DNA of 64,000 bases from Paenibacillus dakarensis (lineage in GTDB: Bacteria > Bacillota > Bacilli > Paenibacillales > Paenibacillaceae). The notes under the pieces were generated by a model. The model was not told where the DNA came from. It saw only the letters and a list, made by a program, of their open reading frames with translations, and did not search any database. The translations under genes and the position numbers were made by a program. The stretch lies in NCBI RefSeq assembly GCF_001373415.1, contig NZ_CDSE01000087.1, forward strand, positions 29,670 to 93,669, written 5' to 3'. This document shows positions 9,144 to 16,396 of the stretch, piece by piece (the stretch's first letter is position 1; each line of letters starts with the position of its first letter).

Positions 9144-9644
9144 TTATTTTCCACCTAGATTTTTAATCGCCAACATCGAGCTTTCCTGAATGATTCCTGT
9201 ATCTATGAAACCAAGTGAAGCGTATAATGATTTAGCTATGACATTACTTGTTCGATAAAAGAGTGCTGCATATTCTGCTTCCCCATCTGGCTCAGCTTCA
9301 ATATCCATCAACATTTTTTCAAGAGCAAGTTTGCCGTATCCTTTCCCCTGATACCCCTTTCCAATCATAATATGCCAAATAAAATAGCTCTTCTTCCCGT
9401 AAAAAACTTCATTTTCAAATAATTCATGATCCAACGTATCATAAATATACATCAAAAATCCAACCGCAACTTCATCGGCATAAATGGCTAATGGAGTCGC
9501 TGGTATACCGTCTGCGTTCAGCATGTGAGCATCTGCAAAGCTTCTGAGGTTAGTCGTTTCTATAAAGCTTTTCTGGTTTTCTTCAACATCAAGTGCCACC
9601 ACTTCATCTATGTTATCTCCGGTTATCCTTCGTAATTCAATCAT
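9144..9644 (-). CDS. GNAT family N-acetyltransferase
   Basis: Acetyl-CoA-dependent acyltransferase of 166 residues. The acetyl-CoA pyrophosphate loop GKGYQGKGYGK (about 95-105) is the Q/RxxGxG/A motif, followed by the KSLYASLGF segment typical of motif B near the C terminus. The overall pattern resembles diamine/spermidine acetyltransferases of the BltD type, but the substrate is not provable from sequence. I start at 9644 (MIELRRIT) because GGAGATAAAG precedes it. Confidence 0.85.
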   Translation of the reverse strand: MIELRRITGDNIDEVVALDVEENQKSFIETTNLRSFADAHMLNADGIPATPLAIYADEVAVGFLMYIYDTLDHELFENEVFYGKKSYFIWHIMIGKGYQGKGYGKLALEKMLMDIEAEPDGEAEYAALFYRTSNVIAKSLYASLGFIDTGIIQESSMLAIKNLGGK

Positions 9645-9708
9645 AGCTTTATCTCCTCTCCTTAAACAATCCACTTCCACACCTGCCTTAACATTTCAAT
9701 TCATATAA

Positions 9709-9759
9709 CAAAAGTAGGATGAGAAAGGGGAAGAATCCCCATTGTATGCTCATCCTACT
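9709..9759 (-). terminator. Terminator after the yumB operon
   Basis: 11-bp stem AGTAGGATGAG / CTCATCCTACT with an inner GGGG/CCCC stem, followed on the minus strand by TTTTGTTAT. Confidence 0.7.
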
Positions 9760-9801
9760 ATAGATAGTTTAAAAGTGTATTTAATTGCTTATTATTATCG
9801 G

Positions 9802-10050
9802 TTAAAGTGGGCTTTCGTCTTTATTTATAGATTCCAAATATTCTGCCGTTGCCCGGTCACGCTCCCTGCTCTTGTCCTTCAATCTCTCAATCGAAGGCAA
9901 AATCAATATATCTACTTCTTGCTGAATAATATAAGCCAGATCATACTTCTCCTGGGACTCCAGATATGATCCTACTTCCATGAGTCTGTTATACCGATCA
10001 AGTTCTTCTCGTGTCAGCAGACCCCGGACTTGAACGCTGCAGTGTCTCAT
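9802..10050 (-). CDS. Small hypothetical protein coupled to yumB
   Basis: An 82-residue soluble, charged protein, probably helical (LTREELDRYNRLMEVGSYL then an Arg/Glu/Lys-rich tail). I do not recognise the family. Its ATG overlaps the yumB stop codon by one base (TAATG), so translation is likely coupled and it should be made with the NADH dehydrogenase. No membrane segment or metal motif is visible. A terminator follows it, which supports it as the last gene of the operon. Confidence 0.6.
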   Translation of the reverse strand: MRHCSVQVRGLLTREELDRYNRLMEVGSYLESQEKYDLAYIIQQEVDILILPSIERLKDKSRERDRATAEYLESINKDESPL

Positions 10051-11240
10051 TATATAAACCTTCCCTTTTTCAGGACGAGCGGTATGCCCCCAATAATGAA
10101 GAGGTACCGCAGGTCAACCAGTTTTTTCAGCTGAGCTGCTTTAAAGCCTGTGTATTTCTTATCTCCTACAACAGCGATTCCTTCTCCCTTACCGAGCGAA
10201 GCGACGGTACCCTTGTGATGAAACTCAAACTTTCTAAGCTCTTTGCCTCGGATGGATGCTACGATGTTCTGCGCACAGGAAACGCCTTGCTGCATCGCCA
10301 TCTGCGCGGTAGGAGGATAAGGCTTGTCCCCATTGAAGATAAGAGAATTATCACCAATAATAAAAATATTCTCATATCCTGGAGCACGTAAGTATTCATC
10401 GACTTTCACACGTCCGCGCATCGTCTCGAAGCCGGCCGATTCGACGAGACGGTTACCCCGGACACCGCCGGTCCAGACGATTGTAGCCGACTTTATCTCT
10501 TCACCCGTACTGAGAATGACACCGTTCGGCATGCATTCTTTTATTGCAACCCCGAATTTGAATGTTACACCCTTCTTCTGCAGCACTTCAACCGCATAGT
10601 CAACCAATTCAGGTGCAAACCCCGGTAAAGCGGATGACGCAGCTTCAATATTATATATGTTCACAAGAGCAGGATCGACATCGTACTCTTTACACAGCTT
10701 CGGAATACGATCGGCAAGCTCGGCTACAAATTCAATACCGCTGAAACCTGCTCCTCCAACAATAAAATTAATCCGTTCTTGAGGTCTCTGCTCGTTCTTG
10801 TACATTGCGAACTGATATTCAATATGTGCACGAATCAATCGAACAGAGTTAATGCTGCGTATGGACATTGCGTACTCTGCCATTCCTGGAATACCGAAGG
10901 TCTCCGGTTCTCCTCCAAGCCCGATAATTAAATAGTCATAGGATAATGTCCCATCCTCAAGGATCACTTTTTTATCATGCAGACGAATTTCTTGAACAGA
11001 TGATTTCACCAGATCAATTTTAAACTCATCAATGAGTTTTGATATGGAGACGCGAGTATGTTCTATGCTATCTGTACCTGCTGCAGGCATATGCAAATGG
11101 GTCGTTATATAGTGATAATCATGTCTGTTAACCAACGTTACGTCAGCTTCATTATAATTGAGTTCCTTCTGCAGCCGCTGCGCTGTCAAAATGCCACCGT
11201 AACCCGCACCAAGGATTACGATTTTAGGTATGCTGCTCAT
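10050..11240 (-). CDS. yumB: NAD(P)/FAD-dependent oxidoreductase, type II NADH dehydrogenase-like
   Basis: A 396-residue flavoprotein with the FAD-binding GAGYGG motif at residues 11-16, a second dinucleotide fold (VGGAGFSG) near 163-170 for NADH, and the FAD-contact IIGDNSLIF near 295. Its closest named match by pattern and neighbourhood is B. subtilis YumB, a relative of non-proton-pumping NDH-2 that passes electrons to menaquinone. It starts with ATG behind GGGAGG. An unidentified 82-residue gene is translationally coupled downstream. Confidence 0.9.
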   Translation of the reverse strand: MSSIPKIVILGAGYGGILTAQRLQKELNYNEADVTLVNRHDYHYITTHLHMPAAGTDSIEHTRVSISKLIDEFKIDLVKSSVQEIRLHDKKVILEDGTLSYDYLIIGLGGEPETFGIPGMAEYAMSIRSINSVRLIRAHIEYQFAMYKNEQRPQERINFIVGGAGFSGIEFVAELADRIPKLCKEYDVDPALVNIYNIEAASSALPGFAPELVDYAVEVLQKKGVTFKFGVAIKECMPNGVILSTGEEIKSATIVWTGGVRGNRLVESAGFETMRGRVKVDEYLRAPGYENIFIIGDNSLIFNGDKPYPPTAQMAMQQGVSCAQNIVASIRGKELRKFEFHHKGTVASLGKGEGIAVVGDKKYTGFKAAQLKKLVDLRYLFIIGGIPLVLKKGRFI

Positions 11241-11314
11241 TCTCCTGTTCCTCCCGCCGTACTTCTATATATAGTATAAAATCAAATGTTTTAAATTCTG
11301 TATTTTTCACTTTT

Positions 11315-11344
11315 AAAAAAAGAGAAGAGCTCTATATCAGAGCC
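11315..11344 (-). terminator. Hairpin with T-run upstream of yumB (possible attenuator)
   Basis: On the minus strand GGCTCT-GATAT-AGAGCT is followed by TCTTCTCTTTTTTT, the shape of a short terminator. No minus-strand gene ends here, so it would fall in the 5' leader of yumB if transcription starts further out. Confidence 0.35.
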
Positions 11345-11512
11345 CATTGAATCTACGACTTCATCTCATCATCATAGTAGAAAACTCATAACCTTGCATG
11401 CTCAAATATGTAAAAAGATTGCTTTTAAACGCAAGTTGTCACGTTTATCATATGCATAAACAGGTTAAAGATCAAGGATTATTTTGACCAAAAAAAGGGT
11501 GAAATCCGTTAC

Positions 11513-11608
11513 ATGACAAGCAGGATAATAAAGAAAGCGCAACCAAAATCCATAGCAGTTATTTTCGGATGGTTCACCGCTTTCATTGCTGGTTTTGGAA
11601 GATTATAA
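11513..11608 (+). CDS. Possible 31-residue membrane peptide
   Basis: An open frame with a basic N terminus (MTSRIIKKAQPK) and one hydrophobic stretch (SIAVIFGWFTAFIAGF), the layout of a small single-pass membrane protein. AAGGGTGA lies eight bases upstream of the ATG. I do not recognise the family. The surrounding 445 bases between the divergent yumB and yumC genes hold nothing else that I can support apart from the hairpin at 11315-11344. Confidence 0.4.
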   Translation: MTSRIIKKAQPKSIAVIFGWFTAFIAGFGRL

Positions 11609-11685
11609 TAGTAAAAGAACTCAATGAATCAGGGTAATAACAAATGTCCGTCTGATTCCAATATATATGATGGAGGTACTTCCCC

Positions 11686-12687
11686 ATGACAACAGCATCA
11701 CAGGAACAACAAATGACCGACCTGCTTATAATCGGCGGTGGCCCTGCGGGTATGTTTGCTGCTTTTTACGGCGGCATGCGACAAGCTACAGTCAAACTAA
11801 TCGAAAGTATGCCTCAGTTGGGTGGACAGCTAGCTGCTCTTTACCCGGAAAAATATATTTACGATGTTGCCGGTTTTCCTAAAGTTACAGCTCAAGAACT
11901 CGTCAATAACCTTTCCCGCCAGATGGAGATGTTTGATACAGATATTCGCCTTGAAGAAAAAGTTGAATCCGTACAAAAGCTGGAGGAACATCACTTTGTC
12001 GTAAAAACAGATAAAGATGTTCACCACGCTAAGGCCATCATCATTACAGCTGGCGTGGGCGCATTCGAACCTCGGCGTCTGGAGCTCGATAACGCTTCTC
12101 TATTTGAAGAGACCAACCTTCATTACTTTGTCAGCGACCTTAGCCGTTTTCAAGGCAAGAGAGTACTCATCAGCGGAGGCGGCGATTCCGCAGTGGACTG
12201 GGCGCTTATGCTAGAACCTATCGCAGAGCAGGTAACTCTGGTTCACCGCCGCGACAAATTCCGTGCTCATGAACATAGTGTGGAAAGACTGCTTGCATCC
12301 AAGGTTAACATCATAACTCCAACGGAGATCAGTGAACTTCACGGTGACTCCCACATTACCAAAGTTACATTGTCTCATATAAAAACAAAGGAAACACAGG
12401 AGATTGAAGTAGACGATGTCATTGTCAATTTCGGTTTCGTTTCCTCCCTTGGTCCAATCTCTGAATGGGGCATAGCGATCGAGAGCAACTCGATTGTCGT
12501 AGATTCCCGAATGGAAACAAGCATCCCTGGAATTTTTGCTGCCGGTGATATTACAACTTACCCGGGTAAAGTGAAGCTCATTGCCGTCGGATTCGGAGAA
12601 GCGCCTATCGCAGTTAACAATGCCAAGGTTTATTTTGACCCTGATGCACGACTGGCACCGGGACATAGCAGCAACATGAAACTCTAA
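11686..12687 (+). CDS. yumC: Ferredoxin--NADP(+) reductase, thioredoxin-reductase-like type
   Basis: A homodimeric FAD flavoenzyme (333 residues) that exchanges electrons between NADPH and ferredoxin or flavodoxin. The FAD-binding GGGPAG motif lies near 18-23, the NADPH-binding ISGGGDSAVDW near 164-174 and the FAD-contact GIFAAGDI near 284-291. It lacks the CxxC dithiol of true thioredoxin reductases, as expected for this YumC-type FNR. GATGGAGGT precedes the ATG. It sits divergently from yumB. Confidence 0.93.
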   Translation: MTTASQEQQMTDLLIIGGGPAGMFAAFYGGMRQATVKLIESMPQLGGQLAALYPEKYIYDVAGFPKVTAQELVNNLSRQMEMFDTDIRLEEKVESVQKLEEHHFVVKTDKDVHHAKAIIITAGVGAFEPRRLELDNASLFEETNLHYFVSDLSRFQGKRVLISGGGDSAVDWALMLEPIAEQVTLVHRRDKFRAHEHSVERLLASKVNIITPTEISELHGDSHITKVTLSHIKTKETQEIEVDDVIVNFGFVSSLGPISEWGIAIESNSIVVDSRMETSIPGIFAAGDITTYPGKVKLIAVGFGEAPIAVNNAKVYFDPDARLAPGHSSNMKL

Positions 12688-12703
12688 GATTAATATTTAT
12701 CAA

Positions 12704-12763
12704 CAAAAAAAGGTATCTTCTATCCACCAACAGATCAATCTGCGGATACGAGATACCTTTTCT
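12704..12763 (+). terminator. Terminator of yumC
   Basis: Long imperfect stem AAAAGGTATCT...TATCC / GGATA...GATACCTTTT with an inner CAGAT/ATCTG hairpin, ending in T residues. Confidence 0.7.
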
Positions 12764-12839
12764 ACTCAATGTACGACATTTATATGTAGATATAAGCTGG
12801 ATGAATGCCGATATGTTCTTCTATCTGTCCTTGTAGATT

Positions 12840-12977
12840 CTAGTGCAGGATACTGATGGAATCGGTGTCTAAGTTCCGTTTATGAATTTCGGCCAGCAAT
12901 AAAGTAATAAACTCCCGTTCTAGTTTCAGCTCAATAGCCATATGATAGGAATCTAATAACATTTCGTCCGTTAACAT
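12840..12977 (-). CDS. sda: Sporulation checkpoint inhibitor Sda
   Basis: A 45-residue protein starting MLTDEMLLDSY and continuing ELKLEREFITLLLAEI, which matches the helical-hairpin inhibitor Sda in length, in the L(S/T)DE(L/M)L start and in the REFI..L.AEI core. Sda binds the sporulation kinase KinA (and KinB) and blocks phosphorelay activation while DNA replication is initiating or blocked. An ATG at 12983 in frame is the alternative start; AGGGTG serves either. Upstream lie a good promoter and a group of DnaA boxes, the control known for B. subtilis sda. Confidence 0.85.
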   Translation of the reverse strand: MLTDEMLLDSYHMAIELKLEREFITLLLAEIHKRNLDTDSISILH

Positions 12978-13018
12978 AGCCATCACCCTCACACCCTTTC
13001 CTCAATTTTCCTGAATCT

Positions 13019-13047
13019 ATCATAGCAAACATCATAAAAAGGAACAA
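13019..13047 (-). promoter_or_regulatory. Promoter of sda
   Basis: Minus-strand TTGTTC (13047-13042) and TATGAT (13024-13019) with a 17-base spacer, about 40 bases before the sda start. Confidence 0.65.
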
Positions 13048-13055
13048 CTGTTCCC

Positions 13056-13155
13056 TTATCCACAAGTGGTTGTGGAAATCCTGTGTATAATTTGTTGGTA
13101 AGTGTATTAAAACTAGAATTATCAAGGGCGATTTTGGGGATAAATGTTATACACA
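13056..13155. promoter_or_regulatory. Cluster of DnaA boxes upstream of sda
   Basis: Five 9-mers resembling the DnaA box TTATCCACA: a perfect one at 13056-13064 (plus), TTATACACA at 13147-13155 (plus) and as complement at 13082-13090, TTATCCCCA as complement at 13135-13143, and a weaker one at 13071-13079 (complement). The perfect box lies eight bases upstream of the sda -35. An AT-rich stretch follows to about 13280. Confidence 0.75.
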
Positions 13156-13282
13156 GGAGATAATACAAAATTTTCATCAAAAAAATAATTAATATATTTA
13201 TCGGGATATCATTCATATTTTTTAATTACCCGGATTTTAATTAATATAAACCCTTATCAGGATATTAATGGAATTTTATTAT

Positions 13283-13945
13283 TTAGCTTGGTCGAGTATT
13301 CACTTCCAATATCCATATGGCACCTGTTTGATCGAGTCCGTAATCAAATCCAAGTTCACGGATGCCCGGAAAACTTGTTTCTAACACAGCTATGCAAGTT
13401 CGGGTTAACTGTCTCATCTCATTTCTTTTTTCGGCAGAATTGATATGGGGTAAAGAGCGCCTAATTGCAGGCCTGCAGTGAAGCAGGGTACCGCCTTTAC
13501 ACAGATTGGTCACGAACAGACCTCGTCTGGCAAGCCTGGCCACCGTAGCTTTAAAAATCCACCTCCCTCTAATTTTGACGACTTTAAAACGGTAATCCAA
13601 TGGTCGATCACCGATTCGGGCCAGTTCAATGCCCTGCTGAATCAAATATCTCCGTTTCATCTTTAATCTGGACAACAAATGAACCAGTGAAGGAAAAGAA
13701 GCCACATATTTCTTAGATCCTTTATATCTAACCTGATAGCCCTCATTATGCTCTTCGATACGTATGACGCCGTTTCCGCCTGTCCCCACAACCGGCTTGA
13801 TTACAACCATGTTGTACTGCGAAAGCATCGACATCAGATCATCCCTGTTATAAGCCTTTGTTTCCGGGATATAAGGGATTATCTGAGGATCGGTCAGCAG
13901 CGCTTCCGTTTTTAGCCACTTGTTCGCCAATTGTCTACCCGCCAT
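13283..13945 (-). CDS. YheC/YheD-like ATP-grasp protein
   Basis: A 220-residue ATP-grasp protein. The glycine-rich nucleotide loop is GTGGNGVIRI near 54-63, and the metal-binding end (GFDYGLD then WILEVNTRPS) closes the protein. The pattern matches the YheC/YheD endospore-coat-associated family; substrates are not established. It stops directly after the EVNTRPS motif, so it lacks the short tail many homologues carry. It may be a naturally short form. AAGGAGG lies ten bases upstream of the ATG. Confidence 0.75.
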   Translation of the reverse strand: MAGRQLANKWLKTEALLTDPQIIPYIPETKAYNRDDLMSMLSQYNMVVIKPVVGTGGNGVIRIEEHNEGYQVRYKGSKKYVASFPSLVHLLSRLKMKRRYLIQQGIELARIGDRPLDYRFKVVKIRGRWIFKATVARLARRGLFVTNLCKGGTLLHCRPAIRRSLPHINSAEKRNEMRQLTRTCIAVLETSFPGIRELGFDYGLDQTGAIWILEVNTRPS

Positions 13946-14176
13946 GCTGCCTACGCCTCCTTATAATCATGACATACGTTATACTACTCTAAATCCCCTG
14001 TTTGTTCTTGGATGATTGTCCGTGTCACAGTGCCTATTCCCTAAACGTAATGTCTTGATGGATAGCTTTTTAAGGAAGGTTCTCCCTTTTCAAAATTACC
14101 AATCTATCGTATAGTAGAAAGCGGATATTTAAACGCTGAGAAGGAATCCGTGACTGAAATAAAGGAGGCTTTTATC

Positions 14177-14383
14177 TTGGCAGCTCTGTTTGAGGTGTTG
14201 TACTGGATTGCTATGGTCGGAATGTCTATTGCACTCGCGGCCATTACGGTATTGATATTTGTTATCGGTTTCAAGTTTATTAAAGACAAGCGCCGAGCTC
14301 TTGGTGCAGGCTGCATTGCCTTTTCACTCGTAGCTGCCAGTATGATTGTGTTTATGCTAAACAGGCAGTTCTTCTATGTTTAG
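14177..14383 (+). CDS. Small two-helix membrane protein
   Basis: A 68-residue protein with two hydrophobic helices (about 3-30 and 42-62) joined by a basic loop (FIKDKRRALG). I choose the TTG at 14177 because a perfect AAAGGAGG sits seven bases upstream; the open frame reaches back to a GTG at 14150, but that would place the ribosome site inside the gene. Family and function are not recognised. A very strong terminator follows. Confidence 0.6.
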   Translation: MAALFEVLYWIAMVGMSIALAAITVLIFVIGFKFIKDKRRALGAGCIAFSLVAASMIVFMLNRQFFYV

Positions 14384-14396
14384 CAGCAGCTTTTAT

Positions 14397-14450
14397 GAGA
14401 TGAAAAGAACCCTGTCCGCTATAGAATAGGGTTCTTTTCATCTCTTTTTC
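14397..14450 (+). terminator. Strong terminator
   Basis: A perfect 17-bp stem (GAGATGAAAAGAACCCT with its complement) followed by TTTTTC. Confidence 0.9.
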
Positions 14451-14487
14451 TTCTTTTTTTAATATCATGGACTTGGAGGAGATCAGG

Positions 14488-14814
14488 ATGAACTTGGAGT
14501 TTGGTGAACTGAATCAACTTGAAAAAAAGCTGAAGACCATTCAAGAGAATACCGGAAAACTCGCAGAGATGAAACAGGAGGTCCATACCGATGATCTGTT
14601 TCCAGATTCGTATGTACAAATGTACACCTCTTTCTCTTCTTTTAATGAGTTATTAAAAGCTGCCGGTTACACAGGTCAAAGCCAAGAGGAATTCGAACAA
14701 TTCGTGGAGACGGAATTGGACCCGTACTTAGCGAAACATTCCCAGCTTACCACCTGGAAAGAGTTTCAGGACAAGGCTGTTGCCGCATATGTTGGGAGAC
14801 ATTTAGGGCTCTAA
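14488..14814 (+). CDS. Hypothetical protein, soluble
   Basis: A 108-residue acidic protein. The N-terminal 35 residues look like an amphipathic coiled helix (LNQLEKKLKTIQENTGKLAEMKQEV, in pieces), followed by a compact domain with aromatic residues (FSSFNELLKAAGY, TWKEFQDKAVAAYVGRHL). The ATG at 14488 has GGAGGAG seven bases upstream; the ATG at 14467 has none. I do not recognise a family. It is flanked by terminators on both sides and so is its own transcription unit. Confidence 0.65.
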   Translation: MNLEFGELNQLEKKLKTIQENTGKLAEMKQEVHTDDLFPDSYVQMYTSFSSFNELLKAAGYTGQSQEEFEQFVETELDPYLAKHSQLTTWKEFQDKAVAAYVGRHLGL

Positions 14815-14824
14815 GCAAAAAAGG

Positions 14825-14870
14825 ACCTCTATAGAAGATTGCGTTCTGCAATCTTCTATAGAGGTTCTTC
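14825..14870. terminator. Bidirectional terminator
   Basis: A perfect 18-bp inverted repeat (ACCTCTATAGAAGATTGC and complement, loop GTTCT) between converging genes, with T-rich flanks on both strands. Confidence 0.85.
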
Positions 14871-14875
14871 TCCCT

Positions 14876-15241
14876 TTAATTGATTTTTTCTATATTTATA
14901 ACTGTTCTAATAGGCGGAAAGGATTCCAGTTGGTCAAAGTCAGCAGTGATTTTTACTCTTTGCCCTACTTGAAGTGATTCGTAAGTCTCTTTATCAACTA
15001 AATAATATGAAGCTTCCGGTTGGTCATGGGCTAGTTTTATAAAATCCTCAATATTTCCATTCTTCAAATCTTCCTCACTTATTTGTTGAAGAACGAAGAG
15101 TTTGTGCTGCTTGTTACTTTCATTGGTTTTATACACCACAATACCCTTGTAAACCGGATACTCCTCTTTCTCATTCTTATTTGAACAACCAGGAAGGATA
15201 ATCATACTAATTAAGATACACAGCATTATTGTTCTCATCAT
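14876..15241 (-). CDS. Small lipoprotein, possibly DUF3221/YobA-like
   Basis: A 121-residue predicted lipoprotein. A short hydrophobic signal ends in lipobox ILPGC with the lipidated cysteine at 19. The remainder is a small beta-rich domain (YKGIVVYKT...YYLVDKETYESLQVGQRVKITAD) resembling DUF3221 lipoproteins. It is exported and membrane anchored, and its function is unknown. It overlaps the upstream lipoprotein gene by four bases (ATGA), so the two are translationally coupled. Confidence 0.75.
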   Translation of the reverse strand: MMRTIMLCILISMIILPGCSNKNEKEEYPVYKGIVVYKTNESNKQHKLFVLQQISEEDLKNGNIEDFIKLAHDQPEASYYLVDKETYESLQVGQRVKITADFDQLESFPPIRTVINIEKIN

Positions 15242-15510
15242 GACCCATCCTCTATTTCAATTTTTTTGACTATAGTCTTCGCAGGATCATATGAATCTCC
15301 CTTTGCTCTGCTTTCAACTTCCGCTTTAACCACATCACCAAGATTATAGGCTTCCACATCTCGAACAGGCAACCAGAAGCCATCTACATAAATTTGCTGC
15401 TCATCTAAGTTTACATCTGTAATCGTACCTTCAACCATAAATATATTCTTATCCTCAGCGCACCCTGCTATGACCAGGAATAAAAGCAAAAATAAAATTT
15501 TACTTCTCAT
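15238..15510 (-). CDS. Small lipoprotein
   Basis: A 90-residue predicted lipoprotein starting MRSKILFLLL with lipobox VIAGC (cysteine 17), then a small beta-rich domain (VEGTITDVNLDEQQIYVDG) that resembles an OB-like fold seen in DUF3221 proteins. The start at 15510 has GGAGAGGGTATGG before it. It is the first gene of a two-gene lipoprotein operon. A hairpin with a long T-run lies about 60 bases upstream of its start. Confidence 0.7.
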   Translation of the reverse strand: MRSKILFLLLFLVIAGCAEDKNIFMVEGTITDVNLDEQQIYVDGFWLPVRDVEAYNLGDVVKAEVESRAKGDSYDPAKTIVKKIEIEDGS

Positions 15511-15568
15511 CCATACCCTCTCCTTTTTAGCTAAAGGTACTAATAACAAAAAAATTCATATTAAAAAT

Positions 15569-15662
15569 AAAAAAAAAGACCTCCATAGGTTCGATAGTAC
15601 GGGACTATCTTCATTACAGAGGTCGTGCTTCACACCCCTGAACCGCTGTGTTCTCTGGGGTG
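15569..15662 (-). terminator. Tandem hairpins ending in nine T
   Basis: Reading the minus strand: hairpin CACCCC/GGGGTG (15662-15633), then a second one with stem GACCTC/GAGGTC (15624-15578) and an inner GATAGT/ACTATC stem, followed by nine T. It can end the yutM transcript or act as a regulatory leader of the lipoprotein operon. Confidence 0.65.
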
Positions 15663-15745
15663 TTATTATGCATTAAACAATTTGTTAAAGCTTTCTTTGG
15701 CTTTTCGTTGAATCAACGGATTGAAGACCGCATCAGCTTAAATGA

Positions 15746-16105
15746 TTAGCAAGGCTCTGCGCTTGGCTTACCTGCATCTTCCTTTGTGCGGAAGGATGAA
15801 CCGCAGCCGCAAGTGACAGTAGCGTTCGGATTGTGAATGGTAAAGCCGCCAGTCATGCCGGATTCCTCGAAGTCAATCTCAAGCCCATTCAAATATTTCA
15901 CGCTATCCTTGTCGACTACAATCTTCATATCGGCAACATTCATATATACATCATCTTCCGTTTCGTCGTCGTCAAAGCCCATAGCATAGGAAAATCCGCT
16001 GCATCCGCCTGCAGTGACGCCTAAACGAAGGAACATATTCGGTGTTTCCTGCTCAGCAAGCATATCCTTCAAACGTGCTGCCGCTGTATCACTTATTGTA
16101 ATCAT
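15746..16105 (-). CDS. yutM: HesB/IscA family iron-sulfur cluster carrier
   Basis: A-type Fe-S carrier protein of 119 residues with the three conserved cysteines C35 (AGGCSGF), C99 and C101 (CGCGSSF). It accepts clusters from the SUF scaffold and passes them to apoproteins. A fourth cysteine is the C-terminal residue (119), which is unusual. Its neighbourhood, with yutI, yuzB, yutJ and yumC, is the conserved Bacillus yut/yum cluster. Confidence 0.93.
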   Translation of the reverse strand: MITISDTAAARLKDMLAEQETPNMFLRLGVTAGGCSGFSYAMGFDDDETEDDVYMNVADMKIVVDKDSVKYLNGLEIDFEESGMTGGFTIHNPNATVTCGCGSSFRTKEDAGKPSAEPC

Positions 16106-16218
16106 AGGTCACCCTCCTTTTCGTTCACTTTTCAGTATACTCTACATCCATGCATCCCTCAAGGAGCACAACTACCGATCATTCACAATTTCTAGTATTT
16201 CCTTTCTGCCTGTTTGTA

Positions 16219-16247
16219 TTGCCGAGCCGCTAGGTGCGGTTTATAAT
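16219..16247 (+). promoter_or_regulatory. Sigma-A promoter of mqnE
   Basis: TTGCCG (16219-16224) and perfect TATAAT (16242-16247) with a 17-base spacer. It predicts a leader of about 140 bases before mqnE. Confidence 0.7.
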
Positions 16248-16287
16248 AGGGAAGGATTCATCGGAAGTTTCGATTTCTGTCACATCC

Positions 16288-16308
16288 GGCAGCCCCTGGC
16301 TGCCTTTT
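16288..16308 (+). promoter_or_regulatory. Hairpin with short U-tract in the mqnE leader
   Basis: A perfect 7-bp stem GGCAGCC-CCT-GGCTGCC followed by TTTT, about 40 bases after the predicted start of transcription and 90 bases before the gene. It has the shape of a weak attenuator. I do not recognise a known riboswitch class here. Confidence 0.4.
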
Positions 16309-16396
16309 CAGTGTGTTCCGGTCCTTAATTGCATATATTATCACTACACTATTAAAAATGGTTAATGGACAGCGAGCGTAAAGAGGAGGAAAATTC

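Noticed and set aside
12931..13216. Two minus-strand frames of 64 and 75 codons over the sda upstream region
   Set aside because: They run through the sda promoter and DnaA boxes and overlap sda in another frame, and they look unlike proteins.
13056..13280. Chromosomal origin of replication
   Set aside because: DnaA boxes and AT-rich DNA are present, but no dnaA, dnaN or rpmH is nearby and the boxes sit at the sda promoter.
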